From Mesorhizobium atlanticum (GTDB taxonomy: Bacteria > Pseudomonadota > Alphaproteobacteria > Rhizobiales > Rhizobiaceae): DNA of 64,000 nt. Below the pieces are notes generated by a model, which was not told where the DNA came from, did no database searches, and saw only the letters and a program-made list of their open reading frames with translations. Shown piece after piece: positions 1 through 10,155 of this stretch; within the stretch, counting starts at the first letter, position 1, and every line of letters starts with the position of its first letter. A program made the position numbers and the translations under genes. Where the stretch lies: assembly GCF_003289965.1 (NCBI RefSeq), contig NZ_QMBQ01000005.1:62001-126000 (forward strand). Direction: 5' to 3'.

Positions 1-1
1 G

Positions 2-813
<812 letters not shown>

Positions 814-814
<1 letters not shown>

Positions 815-1557
815 TGGCCGGCGAGCTCGGCACCGTCAGCCAGCTCTGGCGCTATCCGGCGAGCTCGCTCGCCGGCGAGCGGCTTGATGCCATCTCGGTC
901 GGGCTGAAGACCGTCGAGGGCGACCGGCTGTTCGGGCTGGTCGACGCTTCCGACGGCGAGATCGCCAGGCCTGACCGCGAAACAAAGTGGCACAAGGTGC
1001 CGCTGATCCGTGCCCGGCTGACCGGAGACCGGCGGCTGGAAGTGGTGGTGCCCGGCGGCGGCTGGCTGCCGGCGCCCGATCCGGAAAGCGACCGTGCGGT
1101 GTCGGCCTTTCTCGGCTTTGAGGCCTCCATCCGGCCGTTCGGCGCTGAGAACGCGGCGCCCGGTTACGCCGGCCCGCTGACCGAAGCCCGCTATGCCAAG
1201 GCGCCGATCCATCTGCTCACCACCGCTTCGCTCGCCAGGCTGAAGGCGCTGCATCCTGAGGGCACACCCGATCCGCGCCGCTTCCGGCCCAACATCGTCG
1301 TCGACATGGCGCCGGTCGAAGGCGCCTTCCCGGAGACGGAGTGGATCGGCAGGAAGCTCGCCGTCGGCGATCTCGAGCTCACCGTCTCCGAACCCTGCCG
1401 CCGCTGCGGCTTCACCATCATCGCCCAGGACGGCTTCGACACCGACCCCGGCATCCTGCGCAATCTGGTGCGCCACAACGCCCACAATCTCGGCGTCTAC
1501 TGCACTGTCGACCGGCCGGCGCGGATCGAGAACGGCGCGCCGATGCGCTTCCTCTGA
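814..1557 (+). CDS. MOSC domain protein (YcbX/mARC type)
   Basis: A 247-residue protein with an N-terminal MOSC beta-barrel region (about residues 5-115) and a C-terminal MOSC domain (about 120-245). The motifs RFRPNIVVD and EPCRRCGFT, with a conserved cysteine, match the C-terminal region of molybdenum-cofactor sulfurase-like and YcbX-like proteins. These bind the molybdenum cofactor and often work in N-hydroxylated base reduction or sulfur transfer. The start codon overlaps the acsA stop (TGATG), suggesting translational coupling. The exact substrate cannot be told from sequence, and the link with acetate metabolism may be only positional. Confidence 0.88.
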
Positions 1558-1615
1558 CCCACCCCTTGTCTTTTGCTGCAACGCACCCCATCATTGGGGC
1601 GTGTTCAACGAACTG

Positions 1616-1629
1616 AAAGGAGGTGATCC
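1616..1629 (+). promoter_or_regulatory. Perfect extended Shine-Dalgarno sequence
   Basis: AAAGGAGGTGATCC is fully complementary to the 3' tail of alphaproteobacterial 16S rRNA (GGATCACCTCCTTT). It lies 1 base before the ATG at 1631 when counted from its end, with the GGAGG core 7 bases upstream. Such a long match is far beyond an ordinary ribosome binding site in this window. Confidence 0.85.
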
Positions 1630-1630
1630 G

Positions 1631-1702
1631 ATGTCGAGTGATTTCGTTTTCCATAACGTGAGCTCTGCGGATTGCACTTCCGGGAAGCAGTCTCCCCGTT
1701 AA
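1631..1702 (+). CDS. 23-residue small ORF with perfect ribosome binding site
   Basis: The ORF runs ATG to TAA and encodes 23 residues beginning MSSDFVFHNVSS and ending TSGKQSPR. It is far below normal gene length, but the Shine-Dalgarno match is complete. It is followed by an 8-bp hairpin with a GAAG tetraloop (1721-1740) and a strong intrinsic terminator (1769-1813). It sits 73 bases after the MOSC gene and is convergent with the TadG-like gene. It could be a leader peptide, a free small protein, or the translated part of a small regulatory RNA. No downstream same-strand gene exists for it to attenuate, which argues against a classical leader. I do not recognise the peptide. Confidence 0.55.
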   Translation: MSSDFVFHNVSSADCTSGKQSPR

Positions 1703-1768
1703 GGCGCGAGACGCGCGGCAGGTAGCCCGAAGGGGTTACCGCCAGGAGCCGCGTCATGGACGGAAACA

Positions 1769-1813
1769 CGGAAGGCCGCCGGCTTCTTGAAGAAGCGGCG
1801 GCCTTTTCCGTTT
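1769..1813 (+). terminator. Strong intrinsic terminator
   Basis: GGCCGCCG and CGGCGGCC frame an inner CTTCTT/AAGAAG pairing, giving a stem of about 14 bp, followed by TTTT and a CGTTT tail. The flanking CGGAA/TTCCG extends the stem. It ends the transcript carrying the small ORF just before the convergent TadG-like gene. Confidence 0.85.
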
Positions 1814-1844
1814 GGAGGCGGCTTATCGGGCGGCGCGACAGCCG

Positions 1845-3206
1845 CTACCTGGTTACCGTCAGCTTGTCGATGTTGCGAACGATGTCCTGGAAGGCCTGGT
1901 TGAGCTCGGTGCCGTTGGCGGCCTGGTAGAAATGCTTGGCATTGCCCGTGTCCGGGCTGGCGCAGGACTGCAGCGTCGACTTGGCGTTCGTCTCGCTCAG
2001 CGCAAAGCCGACGGTGAATATCTCGATGCCCTGATCGCGCATGGCCGCGCAGAGCGTCGTCGCCGCGGTTCGCGTCTGCACCTTGCCGGCACCGTTATAA
2101 ACCTGATCCGGGCTGTTGGCGTCGAAATAGGACAGGTTGAATTCGCCGTCGGTCATCAGGATCACATATTTGGCGACCTTCTTCGGATCCATCTTGGCCG
2201 GCCGTTGCGAGGCCCCCATCACGCTGCCCCAGTTCTCCGAAAGCATGTACCAGGCCCATTGCACGCCGATATGCCCGGCGGTTCCGCCGGAAGCGACAAG
2301 GTCCTTGATGACGTTGTTCAGGGTCGACGCATTCGCGGTCAGCGGCTGAACCGTGGCAACGGGGCAGGCTGCTGTGTTGGTCTGCTGGGCAAAGGCCGAC
2401 AAATAGAGGTCGCGGTTGACCATGCTGACATCCGGGCCGGCATCCGAATATTGATAGGCGCCCTTGCGCTCCGTCGCGCAATTGTCCGGCCGTGTCGACG
2501 CCGAGACATATTTCGGATCGTCATTGGCGAGCGCCTGCTTGCGCTCGCTGGGCTTTGTCTCGACAAAGACCGTGCTTGCGGCAAGCGAGCCGACATTGAC
2601 CGAATTGGCATAAGGCACGATCGCCACCCGCACGCGCGGATTGGTGGCGCTCTGGCCGGTCAGGAAGGAATTGACCGCGTTGCTCGCCGCCGTCCTCAGG
2701 TCCTTGATCTTCTGGCCCGCCATCGAGCCGGTAACGTCGAGCATCATCGCCACCTCCACCGTCTTGTCCGAGTAGAGCGCAGTGGTCGAAGCGGTTACGC
2801 GCCGCATGCCGTCGGTGCTGAACAGCGGAAAAAAGAGGCCGACATTGGCGTGCGCATCCGCCTGTACGGTGTTGGCCGTCTTGTCGACCGTAAGCTTGTC
2901 CAGCACGATCTGCTTGGCCTGCAGGATGCCGGCGGTGCTGTTGGCGTCGAGGAACGCCTGCACCATTTTGCTGGCATCGGCTTCCGTGATGACGCCGAGG
3001 GTGAGATCGCGGGCCGTCGAGGTCACGGCGGCGTCGACAACACCCTGCAAGCTCGACTTCGCATTGTAGAGCTGCGAGATATTGACGGCGAATCCCACCC
3101 CCAGTGCGAGGACAGATACGGCAGCTCCGAACAGAACCGCGAAACTGCCTTCGCGATTGCGGGTAAAGTCGTCCACCCCACGAACGACACCTCTGAACTG
3201 CCGCAT
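1845..3206 (-). CDS. TadE/TadG-like protein with von Willebrand A domain
   Basis: A 453-residue protein. The N-terminus (about residues 12-60) has the short charged lead plus one hydrophobic helix and the segment NAKSSLQGVVDAAV typical of TadE/TadG pilus-assembly proteins. A von Willebrand factor A domain follows from about residue 150, with the metal-binding MIDAS motif DVTGSMAGQ. Family members are anchored in the inner membrane and take part in Flp/Tad pilus assembly. No other tad gene is nearby, so this is an orphan copy and its role is inferred only. The start has a GGAAGGG sequence very close to the ATG, and a slightly downstream start is possible. Confidence 0.85.
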   Translation of the reverse strand: MRQFRGVVRGVDDFTRNREGSFAVLFGAAVSVLALGVGFAVNISQLYNAKSSLQGVVDAAVTSTARDLTLGVITEADASKMVQAFLDANSTAGILQAKQIVLDKLTVDKTANTVQADAHANVGLFFPLFSTDGMRRVTASTTALYSDKTVEVAMMLDVTGSMAGQKIKDLRTAASNAVNSFLTGQSATNPRVRVAIVPYANSVNVGSLAASTVFVETKPSERKQALANDDPKYVSASTRPDNCATERKGAYQYSDAGPDVSMVNRDLYLSAFAQQTNTAACPVATVQPLTANASTLNNVIKDLVASGGTAGHIGVQWAWYMLSENWGSVMGASQRPAKMDPKKVAKYVILMTDGEFNLSYFDANSPDQVYNGAGKVQTRTAATTLCAAMRDQGIEIFTVGFALSETNAKSTLQSCASPDTGNAKHFYQAANGTELNQAFQDIVRNIDKLTVTR

Positions 3207-3435
3207 CCCTTCCGCCCCACTGGCTGCGGCCTCGTGCCGCTCGGCAAAGGCGTTGCAGGATTTCGGCCAGACCCGGCCGGCCGTCGCGAGAAGATGCTTA
3301 ACCGCCAGTTAATTCATTGTTTTTGCTGGCTTTCGGCGGATTTATGGGTGAACGGGAAGTAAACGAAAATGCCCTGGCGAAGCAGCCTTCATGAAGCGCT
3401 TACCATGATCTCGCGGGCTGTCGCGGCCGTTCTCT

Positions 3436-3462
3436 CTTCGGCACAATCGAACTGTGCCGAAG
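3436..3462. repeat. Perfect 10-bp inverted repeat, 7-base loop
   Basis: CTTCGGCACA and TGTGCCGAAG are exact reverse complements around a 7-base loop. It lies in the roughly 480-base gap 3207-3689, which otherwise holds a possible 50-codon ORF (3369-3521, no good ribosome binding site) and a family A repeat. There is no U-run, so it is not a standard terminator. Confidence 0.6.
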
Positions 3463-3515
3463 CGGGTCAGCGGCAGCCACGAGCCGTGATGAAACAAGTG
3501 CGGCGCTGGGTCGGT

Positions 3516-3683
3516 TGAGATTCAGGTCAGGCCGAGTCGAGAAGCGGCTTCCGCGAACGTGAGCACCGGCCTACGCCGGCCGTAGCCTTCATAGAGCAGA
3601 TACATTTATGAGGGCCTCGGCCGGCGAAGGCCGGAAGCGCAGGAGGCCGTCCTTCGCAGGCCGGCCTCACCACCTGAATATCA
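3516..3683. repeat. Intergenic palindromic repeat, family A copy 1
   Basis: The ends are related: one end reads GAGATTCAGGTCAGGCCGAG, and the other reads CTCACCACCTGAATATCA. Related copies lie at 24272-24400 and 26128-26255, and a half copy at 5402-5431. The interior differs between copies, giving a mosaic element. It resembles the RIME-type repeats described in rhizobia, which is an inference. Confidence 0.75.
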
Positions 3684-3689
3684 CCGACC

Positions 3690-4559
3690 TCAAGCCAGCA
3701 TCTGCGCGCTGACCGTCCGGTCGACGCCGTGGTGCGGAGGGTTGAAGCGGTTGCCTTCCTGCTCGTAGGTCCACACCTTGAAAAGGGAGAGCCGATGCGG
3801 ACCGAAACTGTGCAGCAGCGGTACGTCGGTGGCGTCGCGGCCGCGCGCGATAACGACCCGGCCGATGCGCGGTCGGTTGTGGCGCGGATCGAACGTATAC
3901 CATTTGCCGTCGAGGAAGACTTCCATCCAGGCCGAGAAGTCCATCGGCGCCGGATCGGCCGGCACGCCGATATCGCCGAGATAGCCGTTCACATAGCGCG
4001 CCGGGATGTTCATGCACCGGCAAAGCGTGATCGCCAGATGCGCGAAATCACGGCAGACGCCAACCCGCTCCTCATGTGCCTGGGCCGCCGTACGGGTGGC
4101 GCGCGCATAGCCGTAGCCGAAGGAGAGCCGGCTGTTGACATAGTCGACGATCGCCTGGACGCGCGCCCAACCTGGCGGCAACTGGCCGAAACGCTGCCAG
4201 GCGACGTCGCTGAGATGATCGGTCTCGCAATAGCGGCTGCCGAGCAGATAGACCAGCACGTCGTCGGGCAGTTCCGCGACCGGCGTTTCCCGCGCCAGCG
4301 TGTTGACCTCGTCGGTCTCGCCGCTGTCCTCGATCGCTGCATCGTAGAGGATGCGGAAGCCTCCGGCGGGCGCCGTGAAGCGACGGCAGATATTGCCGTA
4401 GCGGTCGTGGTAGGTCCGGGTCGGCACCGACGGCGAGGTCAGGACCCGCGTCTGCCGCTTGATGTCGGCATGCCGGTCGGGATGGATGTCGAGAAGCGAG
4501 ATGATCGGAGTCGCCGCCGCGCATTCGATGGCAATTTCATAGCCGAGCCGGATCAGCAT
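3690..4559 (-). CDS. Transglutaminase-like family protein
   Basis: A 289-residue protein with a bacterial transglutaminase-like N-terminal beta region (about 1-85) and a papain-like transglutaminase core. The catalytic cysteine lies in RVGVCRDFAH (about residue 170), the histidine in DFSAWMEVF/WYTFDPRHN (about 205-225), and the aspartate in FDPRHN. The start chosen is the ATG with a strong AAAGGGGGA ribosome binding site. A longer frame upstream lacks one. Relatives are cytoplasmic and act as cysteine proteases or amidases of unknown substrate. The gene stands alone, ending next to a family A repeat. Confidence 0.88.
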   Translation of the reverse strand: MLIRLGYEIAIECAAATPIISLLDIHPDRHADIKRQTRVLTSPSVPTRTYHDRYGNICRRFTAPAGGFRILYDAAIEDSGETDEVNTLARETPVAELPDDVLVYLLGSRYCETDHLSDVAWQRFGQLPPGWARVQAIVDYVNSRLSFGYGYARATRTAAQAHEERVGVCRDFAHLAITLCRCMNIPARYVNGYLGDIGVPADPAPMDFSAWMEVFLDGKWYTFDPRHNRPRIGRVVIARGRDATDVPLLHSFGPHRLSLFKVWTYEQEGNRFNPPHHGVDRTVSAQMLA

Positions 4560-4730
4560 CGCATCCCCCTTTGTTGATTTTGGAAAGACAGCCCCTTCAA
4601 CGCAACGAACCGGAGGTTGTTCCCGCGCGGAATCGAAATGCGCGCATCTCGCCTTCTCAGCCAGCGATGGCCCGTCTAAACTGGGTACCACGTTTCGCCT
4701 TCCCCGAAAACGATTCTCCAGGAAAACCCG

Positions 4731-5396
4731 ATGTTTGCAGGCTCAAAGTTCATCGCCTTCCTGTTCGACATGGACGGCACGGTGCTCAACTCGATCGCCG
4801 CGGCCGAACGGGTATGGACGAAATGGGCCGAGCGTCACGGGCTCGACGTGGCAAGCTTCCTGCCGACGATCCACGGCAAGCGGGCGATCGAGACGATCGC
4901 CGGACTGATGCTTCCGGGCGTCGACGCGGTTGCGGAGGCCGATGCGCTGCTCAAGGCCGAGGCGGACGACCTCGAAGGCATCGTCCCGATCCCCGGCGCC
5001 GTCGCCTTCCTGGAATCGCTGCCGCCGCAGCGCTGGGCCATCGTCACCTCGGCGCCGCGCGAGCTGGCGCTGTTGCGCATCCAAGCGGCCGGCATCCCGG
5101 TTCCCGCCATGATGGTGACGGCGGAAGACGTGGCCCATGGCAAGCCGGCGCCGGATTGTTTTCTCCTAGCGGCCAAGCGTCTCGGCGTCGAGGCGCGCGA
5201 TTGCCTGGTCTTTGAGGATGCACCGGCAGGCATCGCGGCGGGCGAGGCTTCCGGCGCCTCGGTGATGGTGATCAGCGCCACGCACGTCCACCCGCTCGTC
5301 ACACTGCACCCGACGATCCGTTCCTATGATGAAATCGGCATTGCGACCGACGAAAGTGGTTTCATCTTTCTGTCGCCGGGTCAGGCGGCGGCCTGA
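4731..5396 (+). CDS. HAD-superfamily phosphatase (subfamily IA, variant 3)
   Basis: A 221-residue haloacid-dehalogenase-type hydrolase. Motif I is DMDGTVL (about residues 14-20) with the nucleophile aspartate. Motif II is the serine/threonine in VTSAP (about 104). Motif III is the lysine in GKPAPD (about 140), and motif IV is FEDAPAG (about 163). The helical cap lies between motifs I and II. It most resembles small sugar-phosphate or glycerol-phosphate phosphatases of the YfbT/GPP type. Substrate cannot be fixed from sequence. It diverges from the transglutaminase gene. Confidence 0.9.
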   Translation: MFAGSKFIAFLFDMDGTVLNSIAAAERVWTKWAERHGLDVASFLPTIHGKRAIETIAGLMLPGVDAVAEADALLKAEADDLEGIVPIPGAVAFLESLPPQRWAIVTSAPRELALLRIQAAGIPVPAMMVTAEDVAHGKPAPDCFLLAAKRLGVEARDCLVFEDAPAGIAAGEASGASVMVISATHVHPLVTLHPTIRSYDEIGIATDESGFIFLSPGQAAA

Positions 5397-5401
5397 GGAT
5401 G

Positions 5402-5431
5402 CAGGCCGGCCTCACCTGAATATCAGCACAT
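5402..5431. repeat. Family A palindromic repeat, half copy
   Basis: GCAGGCCGGCCTCACCTGAA followed by TATCA matches the right-hand end of the family A repeats at 3516-3683 and 24272-24400. The left half is absent. Confidence 0.65.
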
Positions 5432-5435
5432 CCGG

Positions 5436-5657
5436 CTAGAAGTCGCTGGTGAGGCCCTTCACCTCCCAATCGCCGTAGCGCCCGGGCTCCTTGCCGCCGC
5501 GACCGCCGATTTCCTTCGGCAATTTTGCCTCGGCCTCGCGATATTCCCTGCGCCTGGCCTCGGCCTCCGCCAGCGCGCGGCTCGCGGCCGGCGTCAGCAT
5601 CTTTCGCGGCCCGTCGCCTTCATCCGCGGTTTCGGTCTTGTTGGTCAGTTCGGTCAT
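5436..5657 (-). CDS. SDHAF4-like succinate dehydrogenase assembly factor (DUF1674)
   Basis: A 73-residue protein whose C-terminus, EIGGRGGKEPGRYGDWEVKG followed by LTSDF, matches the DUF1674/SDHAF4 signature (GG..GPEPTRYGDWE.KG...DF). In eukaryotes SDHAF4 protects flavinylated SdhA before it joins the succinate dehydrogenase complex, and the bacterial proteins are presumed to do the same. The N-terminal half is charged and probably disordered. It diverges from htpX, with about 105 bases between them. Confidence 0.85.
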   Translation of the reverse strand: MTELTNKTETADEGDGPRKMLTPAASRALAEAEARRREYREAEAKLPKEIGGRGGKEPGRYGDWEVKGLTSDF

Positions 5658-5762
5658 GCGATATTCCCTGCCGATTGAAACGGGGCCCGGCCTTTCCCAT
5701 CATATAGCCATGACGACGAAAGGATCGACCCCAATTCTCCATCACCCCGGACGGATGACACG

Positions 5763-6797
5763 ATGAACACGCTTCGCACCGCCATGCTTCTTGCCGCGAT
5801 GACGGCGCTGTTCATGGGCGTCGGCTACCTGATCGGCGGCTCGGGCGGCATGGTCATCGCGCTTTTGATCGCCGCCGGCACCAACCTGTTCAGCTACTGG
5901 AACGCGGACAAGATGGTGCTGTCGATGAACCGCGCCGTAGAGGTCGACGAGAAGAACGCGCCCGAATATTACGCAATCGTCCAGGCGCTGGCCAAGCAGG
6001 CCGGCCTGCCGATGCCGAAGACCTATCTGATCGACAACCCGCAGCCTAACGCCTTCGCCACTGGCCGCAATCCCGAAAATGCCGCCGTGGCCGCGTCCAC
6101 AGGCCTGCTCGAGCGGCTCTCCCATGAAGAGGTCGCGGCGGTGATGGCGCATGAGCTTGCCCATGTCCAGCATCGCGACACGCTGACGATGACCATCGTG
6201 GCGACGCTCGCCGGCGCGATTTCGATGCTAGGCAATTTCGCCTTCTTCCTCGGCGGCAGCCGCGACAACAACAATCCGTTCGGATTCGTCGGCGTGCTGG
6301 TGGCCATGCTGGTGGCGCCCTTCGCCGCCATGGTCGTGCAGATGGCGGTGAGCCGCACCCGCGAATACGAGGCCGACCGGCGCGGCGCCGAGATCTGCGG
6401 CCACCCGCTGTGGCTGGCCTCGGCGCTCGCCAAGATCGCGCGCGGCGCCGAGCAGATTCCCAATGAGGACGCCGAGCGCAACCCGGCAATGGCGCATCTC
6501 TTCATCATCAATCCGCTTCACGGCGAGCGCATGGACAATCTGTTCTCGACCCATCCGAGCACGGAGAACCGCATCGCCGCCCTGCAGGAGATGGCGCGCG
6601 CGATGGGCGGCCCAGCGCCAGCCAGCCGTCGACAGGCTTCGCCGCCACCCATCCAGCCCGAGGAGGCGCCGTCCGGCCCTTGGGGTAAGCGGCCGGGATC
6701 CGCACCGCCTGCCGAACCGGAGCAGCCGAAACCCAATCCGTGGGGCCGTAACCCGACCGGACCGCGCAATGTCCGCTCGAAGGGCCCCTGGTCGTGA
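5763..6797 (+). CDS. htpX: HtpX-type membrane zinc metalloprotease
   Basis: A 344-residue M48 metalloprotease. Two N-terminal transmembrane helices (about 5-50) are followed by the zinc motif [10 protein letters not shown] (about residue 131), a second pair of hydrophobic segments (about 145-200) and the third ligand region [12 protein letters not shown] (about 201). HtpX degrades misfolded inner-membrane proteins and is part of envelope stress control. The C-terminal 60 residues are proline-rich and extend beyond typical enterobacterial HtpX, as is common in rhizobia. Its last codons overlap the GTG start of the methyltransferase gene, so the two form an operon. Confidence 0.95.
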   Translation: MNTLRTAMLLAAMTALFMGVGYLIGGSGGMVIALLIAAGTNLFSYWNADKMVLSMNRAVEVDEKNAPEYYAIVQALAKQAGLPMPKTYLIDNPQPNAFATGRNPENAAVAASTGLLERLSHEEVAAVMAHELAHVQHRDTLTMTIVATLAGAISMLGNFAFFLGGSRDNNNPFGFVGVLVAMLVAPFAAMVVQMAVSRTREYEADRRGAEICGHPLWLASALAKIARGAEQIPNEDAERNPAMAHLFIINPLHGERMDNLFSTHPSTENRIAALQEMARAMGGPAPASRRQASPPPIQPEEAPSGPWGKRPGSAPPAEPEQPKPNPWGRNPTGPRNVRSKGPWS

Positions 6798-8170
6798 CGC
6801 CGCCGAGGCGCGGAAAGCCAGGCAATCCGCAACGCAAGGCCGATGATGAGAACATCGCCGGCCTTGCCGCGCGCAAGGCGGCGGCGCGGCTGCTGGCTGC
6901 CGTCATCGATGCCCGTACGCCGTTGGACGGATTGACCGACAACGAGCACGGCCACCCGCAGTACAAGGCGCTGGACGGCCGCGACCGCGCGCTGGTGCGC
7001 GCCATACTGGTGACCGCGCTGCGCCATCGCATGACCGTTGCCGGGCTGCTGTCCAGGCGGCTGGAAAAGCCGCTGCCGCCCAATGCCACGGCGCTCTCGC
7101 ACATCTTGCATGTCGCCGCCGCGCAGATCCTGTTCCTCGATGTTCCCGACAGCGCCGCCGTCGACCTTGCCGTCACCCATGCCAAATCCGATCCGCGCAC
7201 GCTGCGCTTCTCCGGCCTCGTCAACGGGGTGCTGCGTTCGCTTGCCCGGGCCAAGGAGGCCGAGCTTGGCCCGGCGCTTGCCGCCACCAGCGAGGCCCCG
7301 CAATGGTTCGCCGAGCGGCTGACCGGCGCTTACGGCGCCGACAGGGCGCGCGCCATTCTTGCCGCGCATCGCAACGAGGCGCCCGTCGATTTCACCGTCA
7401 AGGCCGATCCGGCGCTCTGGGCCGAGCGCCTGGGCGGCATCGTTCTGCCGACCGGCACGGTGCGTGTCGAAAAGCTGTCGGCCAACGTCGCCGACCTGCC
7501 CGGTTTCACTGATGGTGCCTGGTGGGTGCAGGACACGGCCGCCAGCCTGCCGGCGCGCCTGTTCGGCGACATAAGTGGCCAGCGCGTAGCCGACCTCTGC
7601 GCCGCGCCCGGCGGCAAGACCGCGCAGCTTATCCTCGCCGGTGCCAGCGTCACCGCGGTCGACACCTCGAAGAACCGGCTGGCGCGGCTGAAGCAGAATC
7701 TCGACCGCCTCGGACTGACGGCCGAGCTCGTCCAGACCGACCTTCTGGACTACCGGCCGGCGCGCTTGTTCGACGCCGTGCTGCTCGACGCGCCCTGCTC
7801 CTCGACCGGAACCGTGCGCCGTCACCCCGATGTGCCGTGGACCAAGACCATGGCCGATGTCGAAAAGCTCGCCGCCCTCCAGCGAAAGCTGCTTGCCCAC
7901 GCCTTCACGCTGGTCAGGCCCGGCGGCCGCATCGTCTTTTCCAACTGCTCGCTCGACCCGCTCGAAGGCGAGGAACTTTACCGCGCCTTCCTTGCCGAAA
8001 CCCCAGAGGTGATCGACGACCCGATCCGCCCGGGCGAGTTCGCCGACGTCGACCCGTTCCTTACATCTGCGGGCACGCTGCGCACGACGCCCGCCGACCT
8101 GACGCTTGAATCGCCAGCGATTTCCGGACTGGACGGCTTCTTCGCGGCACGGATGAGACGGGCCGGTTGA
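6794..8170 (+). CDS. RsmB/NOP family rRNA cytosine-5 methyltransferase
   Basis: A 458-residue protein starting at a GTG that overlaps the htpX stop. An N-terminal NusB-like helical domain (about 20-150) is followed by a Rossmann methyltransferase fold. The AdoMet site is [11 protein letters not shown] (about residue 270). The two catalytic-loop cysteines are in DAPCSSTGT (about 333) and FSNCSLDP (about 382). RsmB methylates C967 of 16S rRNA in E. coli, and this alphaproteobacterial homologue is expected to act on rRNA similarly. The first 30 residues are basic and poorly conserved. Confidence 0.92.
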   Translation: MTPPRRGKPGNPQRKADDENIAGLAARKAAARLLAAVIDARTPLDGLTDNEHGHPQYKALDGRDRALVRAILVTALRHRMTVAGLLSRRLEKPLPPNATALSHILHVAAAQILFLDVPDSAAVDLAVTHAKSDPRTLRFSGLVNGVLRSLARAKEAELGPALAATSEAPQWFAERLTGAYGADRARAILAAHRNEAPVDFTVKADPALWAERLGGIVLPTGTVRVEKLSANVADLPGFTDGAWWVQDTAASLPARLFGDISGQRVADLCAAPGGKTAQLILAGASVTAVDTSKNRLARLKQNLDRLGLTAELVQTDLLDYRPARLFDAVLLDAPCSSTGTVRRHPDVPWTKTMADVEKLAALQRKLLAHAFTLVRPGGRIVFSNCSLDPLEGEELYRAFLAETPEVIDDPIRPGEFADVDPFLTSAGTLRTTPADLTLESPAISGLDGFFAARMRRAG

Positions 8171-8319
8171 ATCGTTATCTCGCAAAAACTTGCTGACTTT
8201 TTTAGGGATCGGTACCGGCAAAGCGGCGTGAAGCGGTTCACTTAGGCGAATTCCGCCTTCGCATAAGTTCTTGAATCGCATAAGCTTGTGCTTGGGTTAC
8301 GGGGACATCAGGAGGGCTT

Positions 8320-10044
8320 TTGGCACTTGTTGCCGGCAACACGACGCGTCTATGGACGCTCGTCGCGAAGGAGTTCTGGCGCAAGACGCGCCGGCGTTTG
8401 CGCGCCGGTCCGGTCTATCGCTGGCGCTATTCCGGCCGCACGCCTGAACGTGTCCTGATCGCCCCGCCGGATTTGCGGCTCGCGGATCCGCAGATCGCGC
8501 TGGAGATTTATTACGGCCGCTACCCGCTGTCCGGCCATCTGGTCGAGACCGGCGGCACCTCGCCCTTTCAGCTCGACGTGCCCAATCGCGGCTGGCAGAA
8601 ATCGCTGCATGGCTTCCGCTGGCTGCGCCATATGCGCGCCGCCGGCACCGAGCTCGCCGCCGCCAATGCCAGGGCGTTGGTGACCGACTGGATCGCCATG
8701 CACGGCAACCAGATTTCCGGCGTCGCCTGGGAACCGGGAACGACGGCCAAGCGCGTGATAGCCTGGCTGCAGCATTCCTCGGTGGTGCTGCAAGGCGCCG
8801 AATTCCCCTTCTATCGCGCCTTCCTCAAATCGCTTGCCGTACAGATCCGCTACCTGCGCTCGATGGCGCGCGAGATGCCGGATGGCGAGGCCAGGCTGCG
8901 CGCCCGCATCGCGCTCGCCTTCGCCGCCCTGTCCCTACCGGCACCGGCCTCGGCGCTGCGTTCCGCGACGCGCAACCTGGCTGAGGAGCTGGAGCATCAG
9001 ATCCTGCCCGATGGCGGCCACATCTCGCGCAAACCGATGGCGGTGCTGGAGCTGCTCGCCGATCTCCTGCCGCTGCGCCAGACCTATGCCAACCAGGCCG
9101 AGGCGCCGCCGGCGGCCTTGATCGGGGCCATCGACCGCATGTTGCCGGCGCTGCGCTTCTTCCGCCACCAGGACGGCAGCCTGGCCCGCTTCAACGGCAT
9201 GGGCGCCACCATCCATGACCGCATCGCCACCATCATGCGCCATGACGACACGGTGGGCGCGCCGCTGCTGCACGCGCCGCATTCCGGCTATGAGCGCCTT
9301 TCGATGGGCGGCGTGACGGTGATCGCCGACACCGGACTGCCGCCGCCGATCGATGTCTCCAACGCCGCGCATGCCGGCTGTCTCGCCTTCGAGCTCTCGT
9401 CCGGTCGCCTGCACTTCATCGTCAATGCCGGCATCGACACGTACGGCGCCCCGGAATTCCGGCCGCTCGCGCGCGCCACCGCCGCGCATTCGACCGCGAC
9501 GATCAACGATACCTCGTCGGCGCGCTTCAGCCATTCGCTGCGGGTCAGCGACCTTTTGGGCTCGCCGCTGATCGGCGGCCCGCAGCACGTGCCCTGCAAG
9601 CGCCTCGACCAGAAGGGCATGCAGGGCTTCGTTGCCCGCCATGACGGCTATGTCCAGCAATTCGGTTTCCTGCATGAGCGCGAGCTGAAGCTCGGCACGA
9701 ACGGCAACGTGCTTGCCGGCCGCGACCGTTTCCTGCGCCCGGGCAATGCCACGATCCGCAACAATGGCCGCGACTTCGTCACGGTGCGCTTCCATGTCCA
9801 CCCCGACATCACCCTTCTGCAGGATGACCACGACCGGCTGACGCTTGCCGCCGCGCAGGGCGACAGCTGGGTCTTCACCTGCGCCGAAGTGGTGCCGGAG
9901 GTCGAGGAATCGATCTATTTCGCCGGCCTGAGTGGCCCGCGCCGCAGCCGGCAGATCGTGCTCGCCTTCAAGGCCTCGGAGATTGCCGAGGTCCACTGGC
10001 AGCTGACCCGCACCGATATCGCCGGCTATCCCGAAAACAACTGA
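8320..10044 (+). CDS. Heparinase II/III family protein
   Basis: A 574-residue protein. It uses a TTG start supported by AGGAGGG six bases upstream. The C-terminal half (about 320-560) is the beta-rich heparinase II/III-like domain, and the N-terminal half is an alpha-helical toroid. No signal peptide is evident, which is unusual for a secreted polysaccharide lyase but general in the alphaproteobacterial members that sit between rsmB and purH. The family suggests lyase action on uronic-acid-containing polymers. The true substrate is unknown. The conserved neighbourhood points to a housekeeping envelope role. Confidence 0.88.
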   Translation: MALVAGNTTRLWTLVAKEFWRKTRRRLRAGPVYRWRYSGRTPERVLIAPPDLRLADPQIALEIYYGRYPLSGHLVETGGTSPFQLDVPNRGWQKSLHGFRWLRHMRAAGTELAAANARALVTDWIAMHGNQISGVAWEPGTTAKRVIAWLQHSSVVLQGAEFPFYRAFLKSLAVQIRYLRSMAREMPDGEARLRARIALAFAALSLPAPASALRSATRNLAEELEHQILPDGGHISRKPMAVLELLADLLPLRQTYANQAEAPPAALIGAIDRMLPALRFFRHQDGSLARFNGMGATIHDRIATIMRHDDTVGAPLLHAPHSGYERLSMGGVTVIADTGLPPPIDVSNAAHAGCLAFELSSGRLHFIVNAGIDTYGAPEFRPLARATAAHSTATINDTSSARFSHSLRVSDLLGSPLIGGPQHVPCKRLDQKGMQGFVARHDGYVQQFGFLHERELKLGTNGNVLAGRDRFLRPGNATIRNNGRDFVTVRFHVHPDITLLQDDHDRLTLAAAQGDSWVFTCAEVVPEVEESIYFAGLSGPRRSRQIVLAFKASEIAEVHWQLTRTDIAGYPENN

Positions 10045-10155
10045 GCCTGCCGGCAAACGCGGCTGCGCGCCTGACCCCGGATTCACTTGATTTCCGGGGC
10101 TCATATGCTAGGGCCGGCCAACGTCCCTTCCAACAGCTCTGAAAGGCCGCCCGCC

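Noticed and set aside
1812..3362. 516-codon plus-strand ORF over the TadG-like gene
   Set aside because: Composition is shadow-like and the minus strand carries a vWA domain with intact MIDAS motif.
3369..3521. 50-codon ORF between the TadG-like gene and the transglutaminase
   Set aside because: No convincing ribosome binding site, overlaps an inverted repeat and a family A repeat.
6518..8281. 587-codon minus-strand ORF over htpX and the methyltransferase gene
   Set aside because: Shadow of two well-identified plus-strand genes; no domain seen.
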